This document shows, in pieces, positions 26,097 to 36,351 of a DNA stretch of 50,058 nucleotides (positions are counted from its first letter, which is position 1; the number at the start of each line of letters is the position of its first letter). The translations under genes and the position numbers were made by a program. This DNA comes from Clostridia bacterium (GTDB lineage: Bacteria > Bacillota > Peptococcia > Peptococcales > BICA1-8). Below the pieces are notes generated by a model. That model worked only from the letters and a program-made list of their open reading frames with translations. It had not been told where the DNA came from and made no database searches. The stretch is from the NCBI GenBank assembly GCA_030154225.1, contig JASKKI010000010.1, positions 1-50,058 on the forward strand, written 5' to 3'.

Positions 26097-28010
26097 ATGG
26101 ATAATAATAAGGTTTTTACAGGCCTTATTCTTGTTTTTTCCTTGGTTAGTATTTACTATTTTAATACCAACTTTAGTTGGTTAGGGATTTTATTTTGGGG
26201 CCTTCTGGTAACAGCGGCTACTTATGGATACTATTTTTATGTTTTAAGAAAGAGAAAGCAAATAAAAAACAACCTGGAAAAAAGCATTTTAGATAAAATT
26301 TCTATTGGCATTGTAGCTATTGATTCAAAGGGAGATATAATTTGGTATAATCCCAAATTTAAAGAAATTATAAGTAAAAAAGGTTTCTTAGCAGGCAAAC
26401 TGAATCAATATCTTCCAAATTTACAATTTAAAAAACATTCCCAGTTTCAGGAAATATTAACCCAGCAAATAGCCATTAAAGATAAAATCTACCAAATAAA
26501 AGTTTCGCCCTTAAAAGAAAATTTACGGGTTGTTTTTTTAAATGATATAACAGAACAGACAATATTTATACAGAAAACCCAGACAAAAAAGCCTGTCATC
26601 GGCATTATTCAGATTGATAACTACTCAGAAGTATTGGAAACAATAGAAGAAGATATAAGACCTCTATTATTTGCTGAACTCGATAAACTTATAAGTGATT
26701 GGGCTTTAGAAAGGGATGCTTACATTAGAAAGTTTGCTGATGATAAATACCTGGTCTTTTTAACAGAGGAGGCTCTAAAAAAAGGTGAGGAAAGTAAATT
26801 TCAAATTCTAGATAAGGTAAGGAGCATGGATTTTGGTAAAATTCCAGTTACCATTAGCATTGGATTTGGAATTTGGGAAGATAGCTTAATAGAATTAGGT
26901 CGTCTTGCCCATCTTTCCTTGGAGTTAGCCCTAGGTCGGGGGGGAGACCAGGTAGTTGTTAAAAGTCCTGAAAAGGTCTGGTTTTATGGTGGTAAATCAC
27001 AGGCTCTAGAGAAAAGGACGAAGGTTAAAGCTAGAGTTGTTGCTCACACATTAAAAAAGATGATTTTGGATGCCGAAAATGTGATAATTATGGGTCATGA
27101 AGGTTCAGATTACGATAGCCTTGGTTCTTCGTTGGGTCTGGCCTCGGCTATCAGAAATATGGGGAAAATTCCCTATATTGTAGTGGAACAGCGTAATGAA
27201 TCCTTAGATAAAATACTTACTGTTTTGGATAAAAGCAAATTTGCTGGTATCTTTATCAGGCCCGCGGATATTAGAAGAATTGAAGTGGAAAATTCATTAT
27301 TAATTATTGTAGACACCCATAAACCAAGTATGGTAGTGGAACAAAACCTTTTAAATTTAATAAACAAAATTGTAGTTATAGACCATCACCGCCGGTCAGA
27401 AGAATTTATTGATAATGCCAGTTTGGTATATCTTGAGTCCTATGCTTCGTCTACTTCAGAACTGGTTACTGAATTAATCCAGTATTTAGGAGATGAAGTA
27501 GAAATTGATAGCTGGGCGGCTACTGCTTTATTAGCCGGAATTACAGTAGATACCAAAAGTTTTGTTTTCCAGACTGGTGTTAGGACTTTTGAAGCTGCTT
27601 CTTATCTAAGAAGAATTGGTGCAGACCCGGTTTTGGTTCGAAAACTGCTAAGGGATGATCTGGCTAAGGTTACCCAAAAGGCAGTTATTATTGAAAATTC
27701 CCAAATTATTAAAGACCATATTGCCTTAGGGTATTATCCACAACCAGTAGATAATGCTCAAGTACTGGCTGCTCAAGGTGCAGATATGTTGCTTAATGTG
27801 GATGGAATAAACACATCATTTGTTCTTTGTCCTTTATATGAAGGTGGAGTTACAATTAGTGCCCGTTCGACAGGGGAAACAAATGTACAATTTCTTATGG
27901 AGAAGCTGGGTGGCGGTGGACATTTAACTGTTGCAGGAGTCCAATTAAAGGATAAATCTTTAGAAGAAGCTATAGAAATTTTAATTCAATTAATAGATGA
28001 AAATTATTAA
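26097..28010 (+). CDS. gdpP: Cyclic-di-AMP phosphodiesterase GdpP
   Basis: This 637-residue protein hydrolyses the second messenger c-di-AMP. It has two N-terminal membrane helices (about 7-50), a PAS-like domain (about 60-145), a degenerate GGDEF domain (about 165-290), and a C-terminal DHH/DHHA1 phosphodiesterase. Active-site motifs visible are GHEGSDYDSLGS (about residue 333), DTHKP, the DHH of VVIDHHRRSEE (about 425) and GGGGHLTVAG near the end. It sits in the conserved yybS-gdpP-rplI block. c-di-AMP controls potassium and cell-wall homeostasis in Firmicutes. Confidence 0.95.
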   Translation: MDNNKVFTGLILVFSLVSIYYFNTNFSWLGILFWGLLVTAATYGYYFYVLRKRKQIKNNLEKSILDKISIGIVAIDSKGDIIWYNPKFKEIISKKGFLAGKLNQYLPNLQFKKHSQFQEILTQQIAIKDKIYQIKVSPLKENLRVVFLNDITEQTIFIQKTQTKKPVIGIIQIDNYSEVLETIEEDIRPLLFAELDKLISDWALERDAYIRKFADDKYLVFLTEEALKKGEESKFQILDKVRSMDFGKIPVTISIGFGIWEDSLIELGRLAHLSLELALGRGGDQVVVKSPEKVWFYGGKSQALEKRTKVKARVVAHTLKKMILDAENVIIMGHEGSDYDSLGSSLGLASAIRNMGKIPYIVVEQRNESLDKILTVLDKSKFAGIFIRPADIRRIEVENSLLIIVDTHKPSMVVEQNLLNLINKIVVIDHHRRSEEFIDNASLVYLESYASSTSELVTELIQYLGDEVEIDSWAATALLAGITVDTKSFVFQTGVRTFEAASYLRRIGADPVLVRKLLRDDLAKVTQKAVIIENSQIIKDHIALGYYPQPVDNAQVLAAQGADMLLNVDGINTSFVLCPLYEGGVTISARSTGETNVQFLMEKLGGGGHLTVAGVQLKDKSLEEAIEILIQLIDENY

Positions 28011-28024
28011 GGAGGAAGGAAAAT

Positions 28025-28471
28025 ATGAAAGTGATCTTGCAAGAAGATATAAAAGCATTGGGGAAAAAAGGTGATATTATAGAGGTAAAAGAGGGTTATG
28101 CCCGAAACTATTTATTACCCAAAAAGTTAGCTGTTGAAGCTAATGAAAGTAATGTTAAGGAACTAAATCGGCAGAAAAAGATAAAAGCCGATCGAGCAGA
28201 AAAAGAGCGTCAGGAAGCAGAAAAAATAGCTGAAAAAATTAAAGCTATAACTGTTAATTTAAAGGTTAAAAGTGGTGAAAATGGTAAACTTTTTGGTGCT
28301 GTTACAACCAAAGACATTGCCGAAAACCTGGTAAAAATACATAAATTAAAGATTGATAAAAGAAAAATTGAATTAGATGAAAACATTAAATCTATTGGGG
28401 AGTATGATATAAAAATTAAGCTTCATCCAATGGTTCATGCTCAATTAAAAGTTAAAGTTTTACCGGAGTAA
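28025..28471 (+). CDS. rplI: 50S ribosomal protein L9
   Basis: This 148-residue protein is ribosomal protein L9. The N-terminal RNA-binding domain has KVILQEDIKALGKKGDIIEV and GYARNYLLPKKLA. A long connecting helix and the C-terminal domain (GKLFGAVTTKDIAE) follow. AAGGAGGAAG precedes the ATG. It starts 14 nt after gdpP. Confidence 0.97.
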   Translation: MKVILQEDIKALGKKGDIIEVKEGYARNYLLPKKLAVEANESNVKELNRQKKIKADRAEKERQEAEKIAEKIKAITVNLKVKSGENGKLFGAVTTKDIAENLVKIHKLKIDKRKIELDENIKSIGEYDIKIKLHPMVHAQLKVKVLPE

Positions 28472-28552
28472 CTATTTTTTAGCTCAACTGATCTGTCAGG
28501 TTCCAAAAAAAGTGTTAAGAATTACCAATAAGCTAACTCGGGAGAGGAGAAA

Positions 28553-29890
28553 ATGGAATCTTCGGTTTTTGATCGTACACCCCCTCAAAATCAGGAAGCA
28601 GAACAGGCTGTCTTAGCGGCAATGATGCTGGATAGAGATGCAATATATGAGGCTTTGCAAATATTAAAAGAAAGTGATTTTTATCGAGAAGGACATAGAA
28701 TTCTTTTTCAAACTATTGTAGAACTAGCTGAAAAAGGAGAGCCTGTCGATCTAATAACAATAACGGAAAAATTAAGAAAAAATGATAATGTGGAAAAAGT
28801 CGGTGGGGTTGGCTATATCGCTGAGGTAGCAAACTCCATTGGAACTTCGGCCAGTGTGGCACATTATGCCCAGATGATTAAAGAAAAATCCCTGCTTCGC
28901 TCCCTAATTAAAATTTCCACTAACATTATTAATCGGGGTTACGAAGCCGGTGAAGAAGCGGAACAACTTTTAGACGATGCTGAGCGAATGATCCTGGAAA
29001 TTTCTCAGGGGCGTATCCGTAGTGGATTAATACCTATTAAAGAAGTAATTGAAAATACTATTGAAAAACTGGAATATTTACATAATAAAAAAAGTGAAAT
29101 TACAGGATTAACCTCAGGGTTTAAAGATTTAGACAACTTTACATCAGGTTGGCAAAATTCTGATTTAATTATTATTGCTGCCAGACCAGCTATGGGTAAA
29201 ACTTCATTTTGTTTAAATATTGCTCAAAATGCTGCTTTAAAGGTCAATGTACCTGTTGCAATTTTTAGTCTCGAGATGTCTAAGGAGCAGTTAGTACAAA
29301 GGATGATCTCATCTACTGCCGAAATCGATCAACAAAAACTAAGGACAGGCCGTCTTTATGATAAAGAATGGATTGCTCTCACAAATGCTATAGGCCCCCT
29401 GGCCGATGCTCAAATATATATTGATGATACCCCGGCAATTTCCGTCCGGGAGATTAGAGCTAAAACCAGAAGATTAAAAGCAGAAAAAGGATTAGGACTT
29501 ATTGTAATAGACTATTTGCAATTAATGTCCAGTGGAAAACGTTCAGAAAGCAGACAGCAGGAGATCTCGGAAATTTCCCGTTCCTTAAAGGCTTTGGCTA
29601 GAGAATTAGATGTGCCTATTATTGCCCTTTCCCAGTTAAGTAGGGCAGTCGAGCAAAGTAATGACAAACGGCCTAGTTTAAGTCACTTACGGGAATCAGG
29701 GGCACTAGAACAAGATGCTGATATAGTAATGTTTATCTACCGGGATGAATATTATAATCCGGAATCAGAAAAATTAGGAATAGCAGAAATTATTATTGCT
29801 AAACATAGGAATGGTCCGGTAGGTAGTGTGGAATTATCCTTTAGAAAAGAATTCACTAAATTTGGTGATCTCTCTAGACGGGAGATGTAA
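28553..29890 (+). CDS. dnaB: Replicative DNA helicase DnaB
   Basis: This 445-residue protein is the replicative hexameric helicase (DnaC in Bacillus nomenclature). The N-terminal primase-interaction domain opens with PPQNQEAEQAVLAAMMLD. The RecA-like motor has Walker A ARPAMGKTS near residue 212 and Walker B LIVIDYLQLM near 316. No intein is present. GGAGAGGAG precedes the ATG. The position after rplI is the usual one in Firmicutes. Confidence 0.97.
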   Translation: MESSVFDRTPPQNQEAEQAVLAAMMLDRDAIYEALQILKESDFYREGHRILFQTIVELAEKGEPVDLITITEKLRKNDNVEKVGGVGYIAEVANSIGTSASVAHYAQMIKEKSLLRSLIKISTNIINRGYEAGEEAEQLLDDAERMILEISQGRIRSGLIPIKEVIENTIEKLEYLHNKKSEITGLTSGFKDLDNFTSGWQNSDLIIIAARPAMGKTSFCLNIAQNAALKVNVPVAIFSLEMSKEQLVQRMISSTAEIDQQKLRTGRLYDKEWIALTNAIGPLADAQIYIDDTPAISVREIRAKTRRLKAEKGLGLIVIDYLQLMSSGKRSESRQQEISEISRSLKALARELDVPIIALSQLSRAVEQSNDKRPSLSHLRESGALEQDADIVMFIYRDEYYNPESEKLGIAEIIIAKHRNGPVGSVELSFRKEFTKFGDLSRREM

Positions 29891-29928
29891 GATTAAAATT
29901 TAGGTTAAATTTGTGCGAAGCGAAACTT

Positions 29929-29954
29929 AAAAACTGAGCTGAGCTCAGTTTTTT
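29929..29954 (+). terminator. Terminator after dnaB
   Basis: AAAAACTGAGC (29929-29939) pairs with GCTCAGTTTTT (29943-29953) across a 3-nt loop, ending in a T-run. It closes the ribosomal/replication block. Confidence 0.88.
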
Positions 29955-30013
29955 CTTGTCGAGAAAATACGAATATTTATTTATCATTAATAAAAATAAT
30001 TCGGATTTTAACT

Positions 30014-30042
30014 TGACCATAAGGTATATTATTGGTAAAATA
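30014..30042 (+). promoter_or_regulatory. Probable promoter of the COG2509 flavoprotein gene
   Basis: TTGACC (30014-30019), a 17-bp spacer and TAAAAT (30037-30042) lie about 135 bp before the start codon. Confidence 0.65.
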
Positions 30043-30098
30043 ACATTGGTTTGTTATGAATATCTCATCTTAAGCTATTGGAGGAATGAATTATTTTA

Positions 30099-30143
30099 AA
30101 ACTCAAGTAGATAACTTATAAAAGTATCTATTTGAGTATTTTT
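30099..30143 (+). terminator. Leader hairpin resembling an attenuator
   Basis: ACTCAAGTAGATA (30101-30113) pairs with TATCTATTTGAGT (30125-30137), 13 bp with one G-U pair, followed by ATTTTTG. It lies between the promoter at 30014 and the flavoprotein start at 30178. It may act as a conditional terminator. Confidence 0.5.
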
Positions 30144-30177
30144 GTGTGCACTTCAATTAAACTAGAGGAGGTTTACC

Positions 30178-31584
30178 ATGCAAAACAAGTTTGACGTTCT
30201 AATTATTGGTGCCGGACCAGCAGGTATTTTTACTGCTTTGGAATTGAATAAAATGAATAATAATTTAAAAATTTTGATAGTTGATAAAGGACGAACTATT
30301 GAAAAAAGGACATGTCCGGAAAGAACTCAAGGTTACTGTAGTAAATGTTCCGTTTGTGGAATTACTTCAGGTTGGAGCGGAGCTGGTGCCTTTTCTGATG
30401 GTAAACTTTCCCTTTCCCCAGAAGTAGGTGGCCGGATAACCGATTACATGTCTCAGGAAGAAGCTCAAGAACTCATTAATTATGCCGACCAATATTATTT
30501 AAACTTTGGTGCCCGTGATGTAGTTTTTGGTTTAAATAACCAAAGGGTAGAAGATATAGCTTATGAAGCATCCAAACATGCTATCCAGTTGATAGCTTGT
30601 CCTGTTCGCCATTTGGGTACTGAACATGCATATACGGTCTTAAAAGGGATGCATGATTTTCTCACTAGTAAACTTCACATAGAATTCTGGGAGTTAACTA
30701 AGGCTGAAGAACTCATTGTGGAAAATGGTAAGGTTAAAGGTGCTATTGTTTCCCGAAAAGGTGAGAGATTAGAAATTACTGCTACTTATGTCGTTGTAGC
30801 TCCGGGTCGAGGTGGAGCGGAATGGTTAAAACAACAAACGGATAAACTGGAAATAAATACTGAAAATAATGAAGTGGATATTGGGGTTAGGGTTGAGGTT
30901 CCCAATTCCATAATGGATCATTTAACAAAAGATCTTTATGAAGCTAAATTAGTATATTACTCTGATACATTTGATAACAAAGTCCGCTCTTTTTGTATGA
31001 ATCCAGGAGGGGTAGTATCTGGCGAACAATATGATGGAGATGTAGCTGTTGTTAATGGGCATAGTTATGCCGATCCCCAGCTAAAAACCCAGAATACTAA
31101 TTTTGCTTTACTGGTTTCTACCCGCTTCACAGAACCTTTTAACCAACCTATAGAGTATGGTAAATATGTGGCCCGATTGGCCAATATGTTGACCGGTGGT
31201 GGAATAATGGTACAGAGGTTAGGGGATTTGTTAAAGGGTAGAAGGACAGATTATGACAGGCTGAAAAAATCTACTACTATACCTACTTTAAAAAGTGCTG
31301 TTCCAGGTGATTTAAGTTATGTATTACCTGAAAGATATTTAACTTCCATTACTGAAACCCTGAGGGCCTTTGATAAAATTGCGCCTGGTTTATATAGCAG
31401 AAACACTTTATTATATGGTGTAGAAGTTAAATTTTATTCTTCTAAAGTTAAGGTCAATAATAATTTTGAAACTCAAATTCAAAATCTATATACTATAGGG
31501 GATGGAGCCGGTATTACCAGGGGTTTAATGCAGGCTTCAGTAACTGGAATCGTAGTTGCAAGGGATATACTAAATATAGGTTAA
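30178..31584 (+). CDS. FAD-dependent dehydrogenase (COG2509)
   Basis: This 468-residue flavoprotein has an N-terminal Rossmann motif (IIGAGPAGIFTALEL), a Cys-rich segment CPERTQGYCSKCSVCG near residue 52 and GWSGAGAFSDGKL, all characteristic of the uncharacterised FAD-dependent dehydrogenases of COG2509. The C-terminus carries a second flavin-contact motif TIGDGAGITRGLMQA. The Cys cluster could hold a redox disulfide or metal. Substrate is unknown. A location between dnaB and purA recurs in Clostridia. AGAGGAGG precedes the ATG. Confidence 0.85.
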   Translation: MQNKFDVLIIGAGPAGIFTALELNKMNNNLKILIVDKGRTIEKRTCPERTQGYCSKCSVCGITSGWSGAGAFSDGKLSLSPEVGGRITDYMSQEEAQELINYADQYYLNFGARDVVFGLNNQRVEDIAYEASKHAIQLIACPVRHLGTEHAYTVLKGMHDFLTSKLHIEFWELTKAEELIVENGKVKGAIVSRKGERLEITATYVVVAPGRGGAEWLKQQTDKLEINTENNEVDIGVRVEVPNSIMDHLTKDLYEAKLVYYSDTFDNKVRSFCMNPGGVVSGEQYDGDVAVVNGHSYADPQLKTQNTNFALLVSTRFTEPFNQPIEYGKYVARLANMLTGGGIMVQRLGDLLKGRRTDYDRLKKSTTIPTLKSAVPGDLSYVLPERYLTSITETLRAFDKIAPGLYSRNTLLYGVEVKFYSSKVKVNNNFETQIQNLYTIGDGAGITRGLMQASVTGIVVARDILNIG

Positions 31585-31661
31585 GGTTTCCCTTTACATT
31601 GTTTCGCTAGGTTGAGGTTAAGGAATTTTAAGCTATAGAAATTGGAATTTCTATAAATAAT

Positions 31662-31694
31662 ACTGGTCACTAGTCATTAGTACTAGTAACCAGT
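31662..31694. repeat. ACTAGT-rich intergenic hairpin repeat
   Basis: ACTGGTcACTAGT (31662-31674) and ACTAGTaACCAGT (31682-31694) form a 13-bp imperfect inverted repeat. Related ACTAGT-containing strings occur in at least four other intergenic sites in this window (near 23275, 33160, 44330 and 45115). Confidence 0.5.
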
Positions 31695-31704
31695 CACTAA
31701 ATAA

Positions 31705-33009
<1,305 letters not shown>

Positions 33010-33063
33010 TGAGGCCACTAACCCACTAAAAAGACCTGCGGGAGCATCCTATTTGTTTCTTAG

Positions 33064-33092
33064 TTGACTAAAAGATTATCTATATTTAAAAT
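33064..33092 (+). promoter_or_regulatory. Probable promoter of the lar operon
   Basis: TTGACT (33064-33069), a 17-bp spacer and TAAAAT (33087-33092) lie about 160 bp before larE, leaving a structured leader. Confidence 0.65.
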
Positions 33093-33187
33093 ATATTTAT
33101 AAACTTAAACCATGAAGGTTTATTTTCTAGTCTTTTTAAAATGATTATTAATTTGCTATCTAGTCATTAAAGTCACTAGTAACTAAT

Positions 33188-33238
33188 AAGGCCATGAAGG
33201 TTTGGTAATCAATCAATCCCTTCTGGTCTTTATTTTTT
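33188..33238 (+). terminator. Attenuator-like terminator in the lar leader
   Basis: AAGGCCATGAAGG (33188-33200) pairs with CCCTTCTGGTCTT (33218-33230), about 12 bp with one G-U and one bulge, followed by TATTTTTT. It ends just before the larE ribosome site. CCATGAAGGTTT occurs twice in the leader (33110-33121 and 33192-33203), so the upstream copy could compete for the 3' arm. Confidence 0.55.
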
Positions 33239-33255
33239 AGAAAGGTGTGAAGGAG

Positions 33256-34041
33256 ATGAAACATAAATTAAATGAATTAAAGAACTGGTTTAAAGATAAA
33301 AATGGAGTTCTGGTAGCCTTTTCCGGAGGTGTTGATAGTACACTACTTTTAAAAGTTGCTTTAGATGTTTTGGGTGACAAAGCATTAGCTGTGACTGCTA
33401 ATTCACCTTTGAATACGCCACAAGAAAAAGAAAACGCAGTACAATTAGCCAAAAAATTAGGTGCAAACCACCTGGTTGTTGATTTAAATGATTTGGAGAA
33501 TCCTTTAGTCCGAGCTAATCCCTCTGACCGCTGTTACCACTGTAAAAAGGCACGGTTTGAAAAAATGCTTCAATTGGCTAAAGAAAATGATTTAGAAGTA
33601 GTGGTGGAGGGGTCAAACCTGGATGACCTTAACGATTATCGCCCAGGATTAAAAGCAGTTAAAGAATTGGGGGTAGCCAGTCCATTAGAGGAAATTGGAT
33701 TGCCTAAAAAGGAAATTAGACAATTGGCTAAAGAACTTGATCTTCCTGTTTGGAATAAGCCATCAGAACCTTGCTTAGCCACTAGAATACCTTTTAATAC
33801 TGAGTTAACTTTAGATAAGCTCCAACGAGTAATGCATGGAGAACATTTTCTAAAAATTAAAATAAAACTTAACCAAGTAAGAGTTAGAGATCATAATGGT
33901 TTAGCCCGTATTGAGGTTGAACAAAATGAGATAGAAAAAGCATTTTTAAAGAGGGATATAATTAATGAAAAATTTATAAACCTGGGATATAAATACGTGA
34001 CTTTAGATTTAATGGGTTACCGTACAGGTAGTATGAATTAA
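33256..34041 (+). CDS. larE: ATP-dependent sacrificial sulfur transferase LarE
   Basis: This protein of about 261 residues is LarE, a PP-loop ATP pyrophosphatase that donates sulfur to the nickel-pincer nucleotide precursor. The PP-loop AFSGGVDSTLLLKVA lies near residue 21. SDRCYHCKKARF near 91 contains the two-cysteine region, and EPCLATRIPF near 171 holds the sulfur-donor Cys position. A cysteine is present there, consistent with the sacrificial Cys mechanism. ATG 33256 is chosen with AAAGGTG 8 nt upstream; GTG 33247 is an alternative. larB follows in 15 nt. Confidence 0.92.
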   Translation: MKHKLNELKNWFKDKNGVLVAFSGGVDSTLLLKVALDVLGDKALAVTANSPLNTPQEKENAVQLAKKLGANHLVVDLNDLENPLVRANPSDRCYHCKKARFEKMLQLAKENDLEVVVEGSNLDDLNDYRPGLKAVKELGVASPLEEIGLPKKEIRQLAKELDLPVWNKPSEPCLATRIPFNTELTLDKLQRVMHGEHFLKIKIKLNQVRVRDHNGLARIEVEQNEIEKAFLKRDIINEKFINLGYKYVTLDLMGYRTGSMN

Positions 34042-34056
34042 TAGGAGGAGAAATGT

Positions 34057-34803
34057 ATGCAGGAGAAAAATTTACGTGAGCTTCTTGCACAAGTACAGGA
34101 AGGTAATATTTCTATTGATGAGGCAGTAAAAGAGCTTAAAGATCTTCCTTTTAAAGATTTAGGGTTTGCTAAAGTGGATTTTCACCGGGAATTAAGGCAA
34201 AGTCATCCTGAAGTAGTTTTTTGCCAGGGTAAAACTCCCGAACAAATCAGGGAGATTGTTAAAGTACTTGCGGAAAAAAGTAATAATATTTTAGCTACTA
34301 GGGCAGATGAAGTAGCCTATCAGGCAGTTAAAGAAATTTTGCCTACTGCTCAGTATCACAAGCTAGCCAGAATTGTTAAGGTTAATGAACATAAAGAAAT
34401 AACGGGAAAGGGAACCATCCTTGTTGTAAGTGCAGGTACAGCTGACCTACCTGTAGCCGAAGAAGCAGTTATAACGGCTGAGGCTTTTGGTAATAAGGTG
34501 GAACGACTTTATGATGTCGGGGTAGCCGGGCTACACAGATTATTGGCTCACCTTGATAAATTGCAACAAGCAAGGGTAGTGATTGTCGTTGCCGGTATGG
34601 AAGGAGCTCTAGCCAGTGTTGTTGGAGGGCTAGTAAATGTACCTGTAATTGCTGTTCCCACCAGTATTGGTTATGGGGCCAGTTTTAATGGATTGGCTGC
34701 ATTACTTGCTATGCTTAACAGCTGTGCCGCCGGTGTAGGTGTCGTAAATATTGATAATGGGTTTGGTGCTGCCCGTCTAGCCAGCTTAATAAATGCAATA
34801 TAG
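34057..34803 (+). CDS. larB: Nickel pincer cofactor biosynthesis protein LarB
   Basis: This 248-residue protein is LarB, which carboxylates and hydrolyses nicotinic acid adenine dinucleotide in the first step of nickel-pincer cofactor synthesis. The C-terminal half is the AIR-carboxylase-like (PurE) fold with VVSAGTADLPVAEEA near residue 126, VVAGMEGALASVVGGL near 178 and GYGASFNG near 205. ATAGGAGGAG precedes the ATG. It lies between larE and larC. Confidence 0.94.
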   Translation: MQEKNLRELLAQVQEGNISIDEAVKELKDLPFKDLGFAKVDFHRELRQSHPEVVFCQGKTPEQIREIVKVLAEKSNNILATRADEVAYQAVKEILPTAQYHKLARIVKVNEHKEITGKGTILVVSAGTADLPVAEEAVITAEAFGNKVERLYDVGVAGLHRLLAHLDKLQQARVVIVVAGMEGALASVVGGLVNVPVIAVPTSIGYGASFNGLAALLAMLNSCAAGVGVVNIDNGFGAARLASLINAI

Positions 34804-34889
34804 TAAGTGTGTTAGTGTGTTAGGAAACAGCATACTGACTGATAATATTAGCTCCCAAGGCAAATTTAAGGAAAGGATTGTGAATAATT

Positions 34890-36065
34890 TTGGTTACAGC
34901 ATATTTCAATTGTTCCTCAGGTATAAGTGGTAATATGATTCTCGGTTCTTTTCTAGCCGCTGGTTTAGAGTTAGAAGATTTAAAACAAGTACTTTCTACT
35001 TTACCGGTAAAAGGCTATGAACTAGAAGTAAAAGATGTTATTAAACAAGGTATAAGTGCAAAACATTTGAATGTAAAGTTGATTGAAAATCAGCCCCACC
35101 GACATTTGCATCACATTGAGGAAATAATAAATAAAGGTCAATTACCTTTGGAAGTAAAAGAATTAGCTTTAAAAATTTTTAGAAGGTTAGCCGAAGCAGA
35201 AGCCAGGGTACATGGCACCAGTATTGAAAAGGTACATTTTCATGAGGTGGGAGCAGTTGATGCTATAGTTGATATAGTAGGGGCTGCATATGGAGTATAT
35301 AAGTTAGGAATTAACAAGGTATATGCTTCACCACTAAATGTGGGTAAGGGAACTGTTAAATGTGCCCATGGTCAAATGCCTATTCCTGCACCAGCTACCG
35401 CTGAGCTTCTAACAGATGCAGTAACCTATACAAATGAGGTTTCAGGGGAATTAGTTACTCCTACCGGTGCAGCAATAATTACTACCTTGACTTCCAATTT
35501 TGGTGATCAACCTCTATTAAAAATAAAAAAAGTAGCATATGGTGCCGGTACCTGGGATTTGATAATTCCTAATGTTTTGAGATTAACTTTAGCTGAAGAA
35601 GTCAAAAATCTCATTGATGCAGATAAATCTATGGTAATTGAAACAAATATCGATGATATGAATCCCGAGTTTTATGATTATTTAATGGAAAAACTGTTTG
35701 CCGCAGGAGCTGTAGATGTATATTTTATTCCTGTACAAATGAAAAAAAATCGCCCAGGAACTTTAATATCAATAACCAGTAATCTACCAGATCATAGTCC
35801 AATTATTGAAGTACTATTAAAAGAAACAACAACCTTGGGTTTAAGAATGTATCCTGTAGGCCGGGTTAAGTTAATAAAAGAATATCAGGAACTGCAAACT
35901 CCCTGGGGAAAAGTAAAAGTTAAATTAGGAAAATATAACGGGAAAATAGTCAATATTAAACCGGAATATGAGGATTGTAAAGCCATAGCCAAAAGAGAGG
36001 GTATTCCTTTAAAAGAAGTTTGGCAAAAAGTTTATGCAACTCTTCAAAGTGAAATTATAAAATAA
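34890..36065 (+). CDS. larC: Nickel insertion protein LarC
   Basis: This 391-residue protein is LarC, the CTP-dependent enzyme that inserts nickel into the pincer cofactor. It is one uninterrupted frame, unlike the frameshifted larC1/larC2 of Lactiplantibacillus. Visible motifs are FHEVGAVDAIVDIVG near residue 116, SGELVTPTGAA near 183 and ETNIDDMNPEFYDY near 250. The N-terminal FNCSSGISGNM differs from the usual FDCFSGISGDM by two Asp-to-Asn changes. A His-rich stretch (HRHLHH) lies near residue 70. The apparent start is TTG 34890, with AAAGGA about 12 nt upstream. No larA lies in the window. Confidence 0.92.
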   Translation: MVTAYFNCSSGISGNMILGSFLAAGLELEDLKQVLSTLPVKGYELEVKDVIKQGISAKHLNVKLIENQPHRHLHHIEEIINKGQLPLEVKELALKIFRRLAEAEARVHGTSIEKVHFHEVGAVDAIVDIVGAAYGVYKLGINKVYASPLNVGKGTVKCAHGQMPIPAPATAELLTDAVTYTNEVSGELVTPTGAAIITTLTSNFGDQPLLKIKKVAYGAGTWDLIIPNVLRLTLAEEVKNLIDADKSMVIETNIDDMNPEFYDYLMEKLFAAGAVDVYFIPVQMKKNRPGTLISITSNLPDHSPIIEVLLKETTTLGLRMYPVGRVKLIKEYQELQTPWGKVKVKLGKYNGKIVNIKPEYEDCKAIAKREGIPLKEVWQKVYATLQSEIIK

Positions 36066-36078
36066 CCAAATATTACCC

Positions 36079-36107
36079 TTGACATAACTGCATATGGGTA
36101 GTAGAAT
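36079..36107 (+). promoter_or_regulatory. Promoter of the tRNA cluster
   Basis: TTGACA (36079-36084), a 17-bp spacer and TAGAAT (36102-36107) lie 22 bp before the first tRNA. Confidence 0.8.
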
Positions 36108-36129
36108 ATACAAATGTGAGACGCAAAAT

Positions 36130-36205
36130 GAGCCATTAGCTCAGTTGGCAGAGCACCTGACTTTTAATCAGGGTGTCCCGCGTTCGAGTCGCGGATGGCT
36201 CACCA
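36130..36205 (+). tRNA. tRNA-Lys (TTT)
   Basis: A 76-nt cloverleaf with acceptor stem GAGCCAT/ATGGCTC, anticodon loop CTTTTAA (anticodon TTT), T-arm GTTCGAGTC and an encoded CCA. Confidence 0.95.
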
Positions 36206-36274
36206 ATTCAAGAAGCAAGAGGTCAGATACAACAAGGTCTTGCCTCTTGCGTCCTGCATCTTGCCTCATGATAT
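36206..36274. repeat. Degenerate AAGCAAGAG / CTTGCCTCTTG spacer repeat 1
   Basis: The spacer between tRNA-Lys and tRNA-Glu reads as an imperfect inverted repeat: ATTCAAGAAGCAAGAG at the left and CTTGCCTCTTGCGTCC further right. Related copies fill the spacers at 36352-36436 and 36677-36748. Confidence 0.6.
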
Positions 36275-36351
36275 GGCCCGTTGGAGAAGCGGCTTAACTC
36301 ACCAGCCTTTCACGCTGGCATTCAGGGGTTCGAATCCCCTACGGGTCACCA
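36275..36351 (+). tRNA. tRNA-Glu (TTC), copy 1
   Basis: A 77-nt cloverleaf with acceptor GGCCCGT/ACGGGTC (one G-U), anticodon loop CTTTCAC (TTC) and encoded CCA. It differs from copy 2 at 36600 by one base in the D arm. Confidence 0.95.

Noticed and set aside
30088-30123. Eleven-codon leader peptide MNYFKTQVDNL before the COG2509 gene
   Set aside because: The GGAGGA site abuts the ATG with no spacing, and no regulatory codon run is present.
34890-36065. Programmed frameshift in larC as in Lactiplantibacillus
   Set aside because: The gene reads through as one frame from N- to C-terminal motifs.
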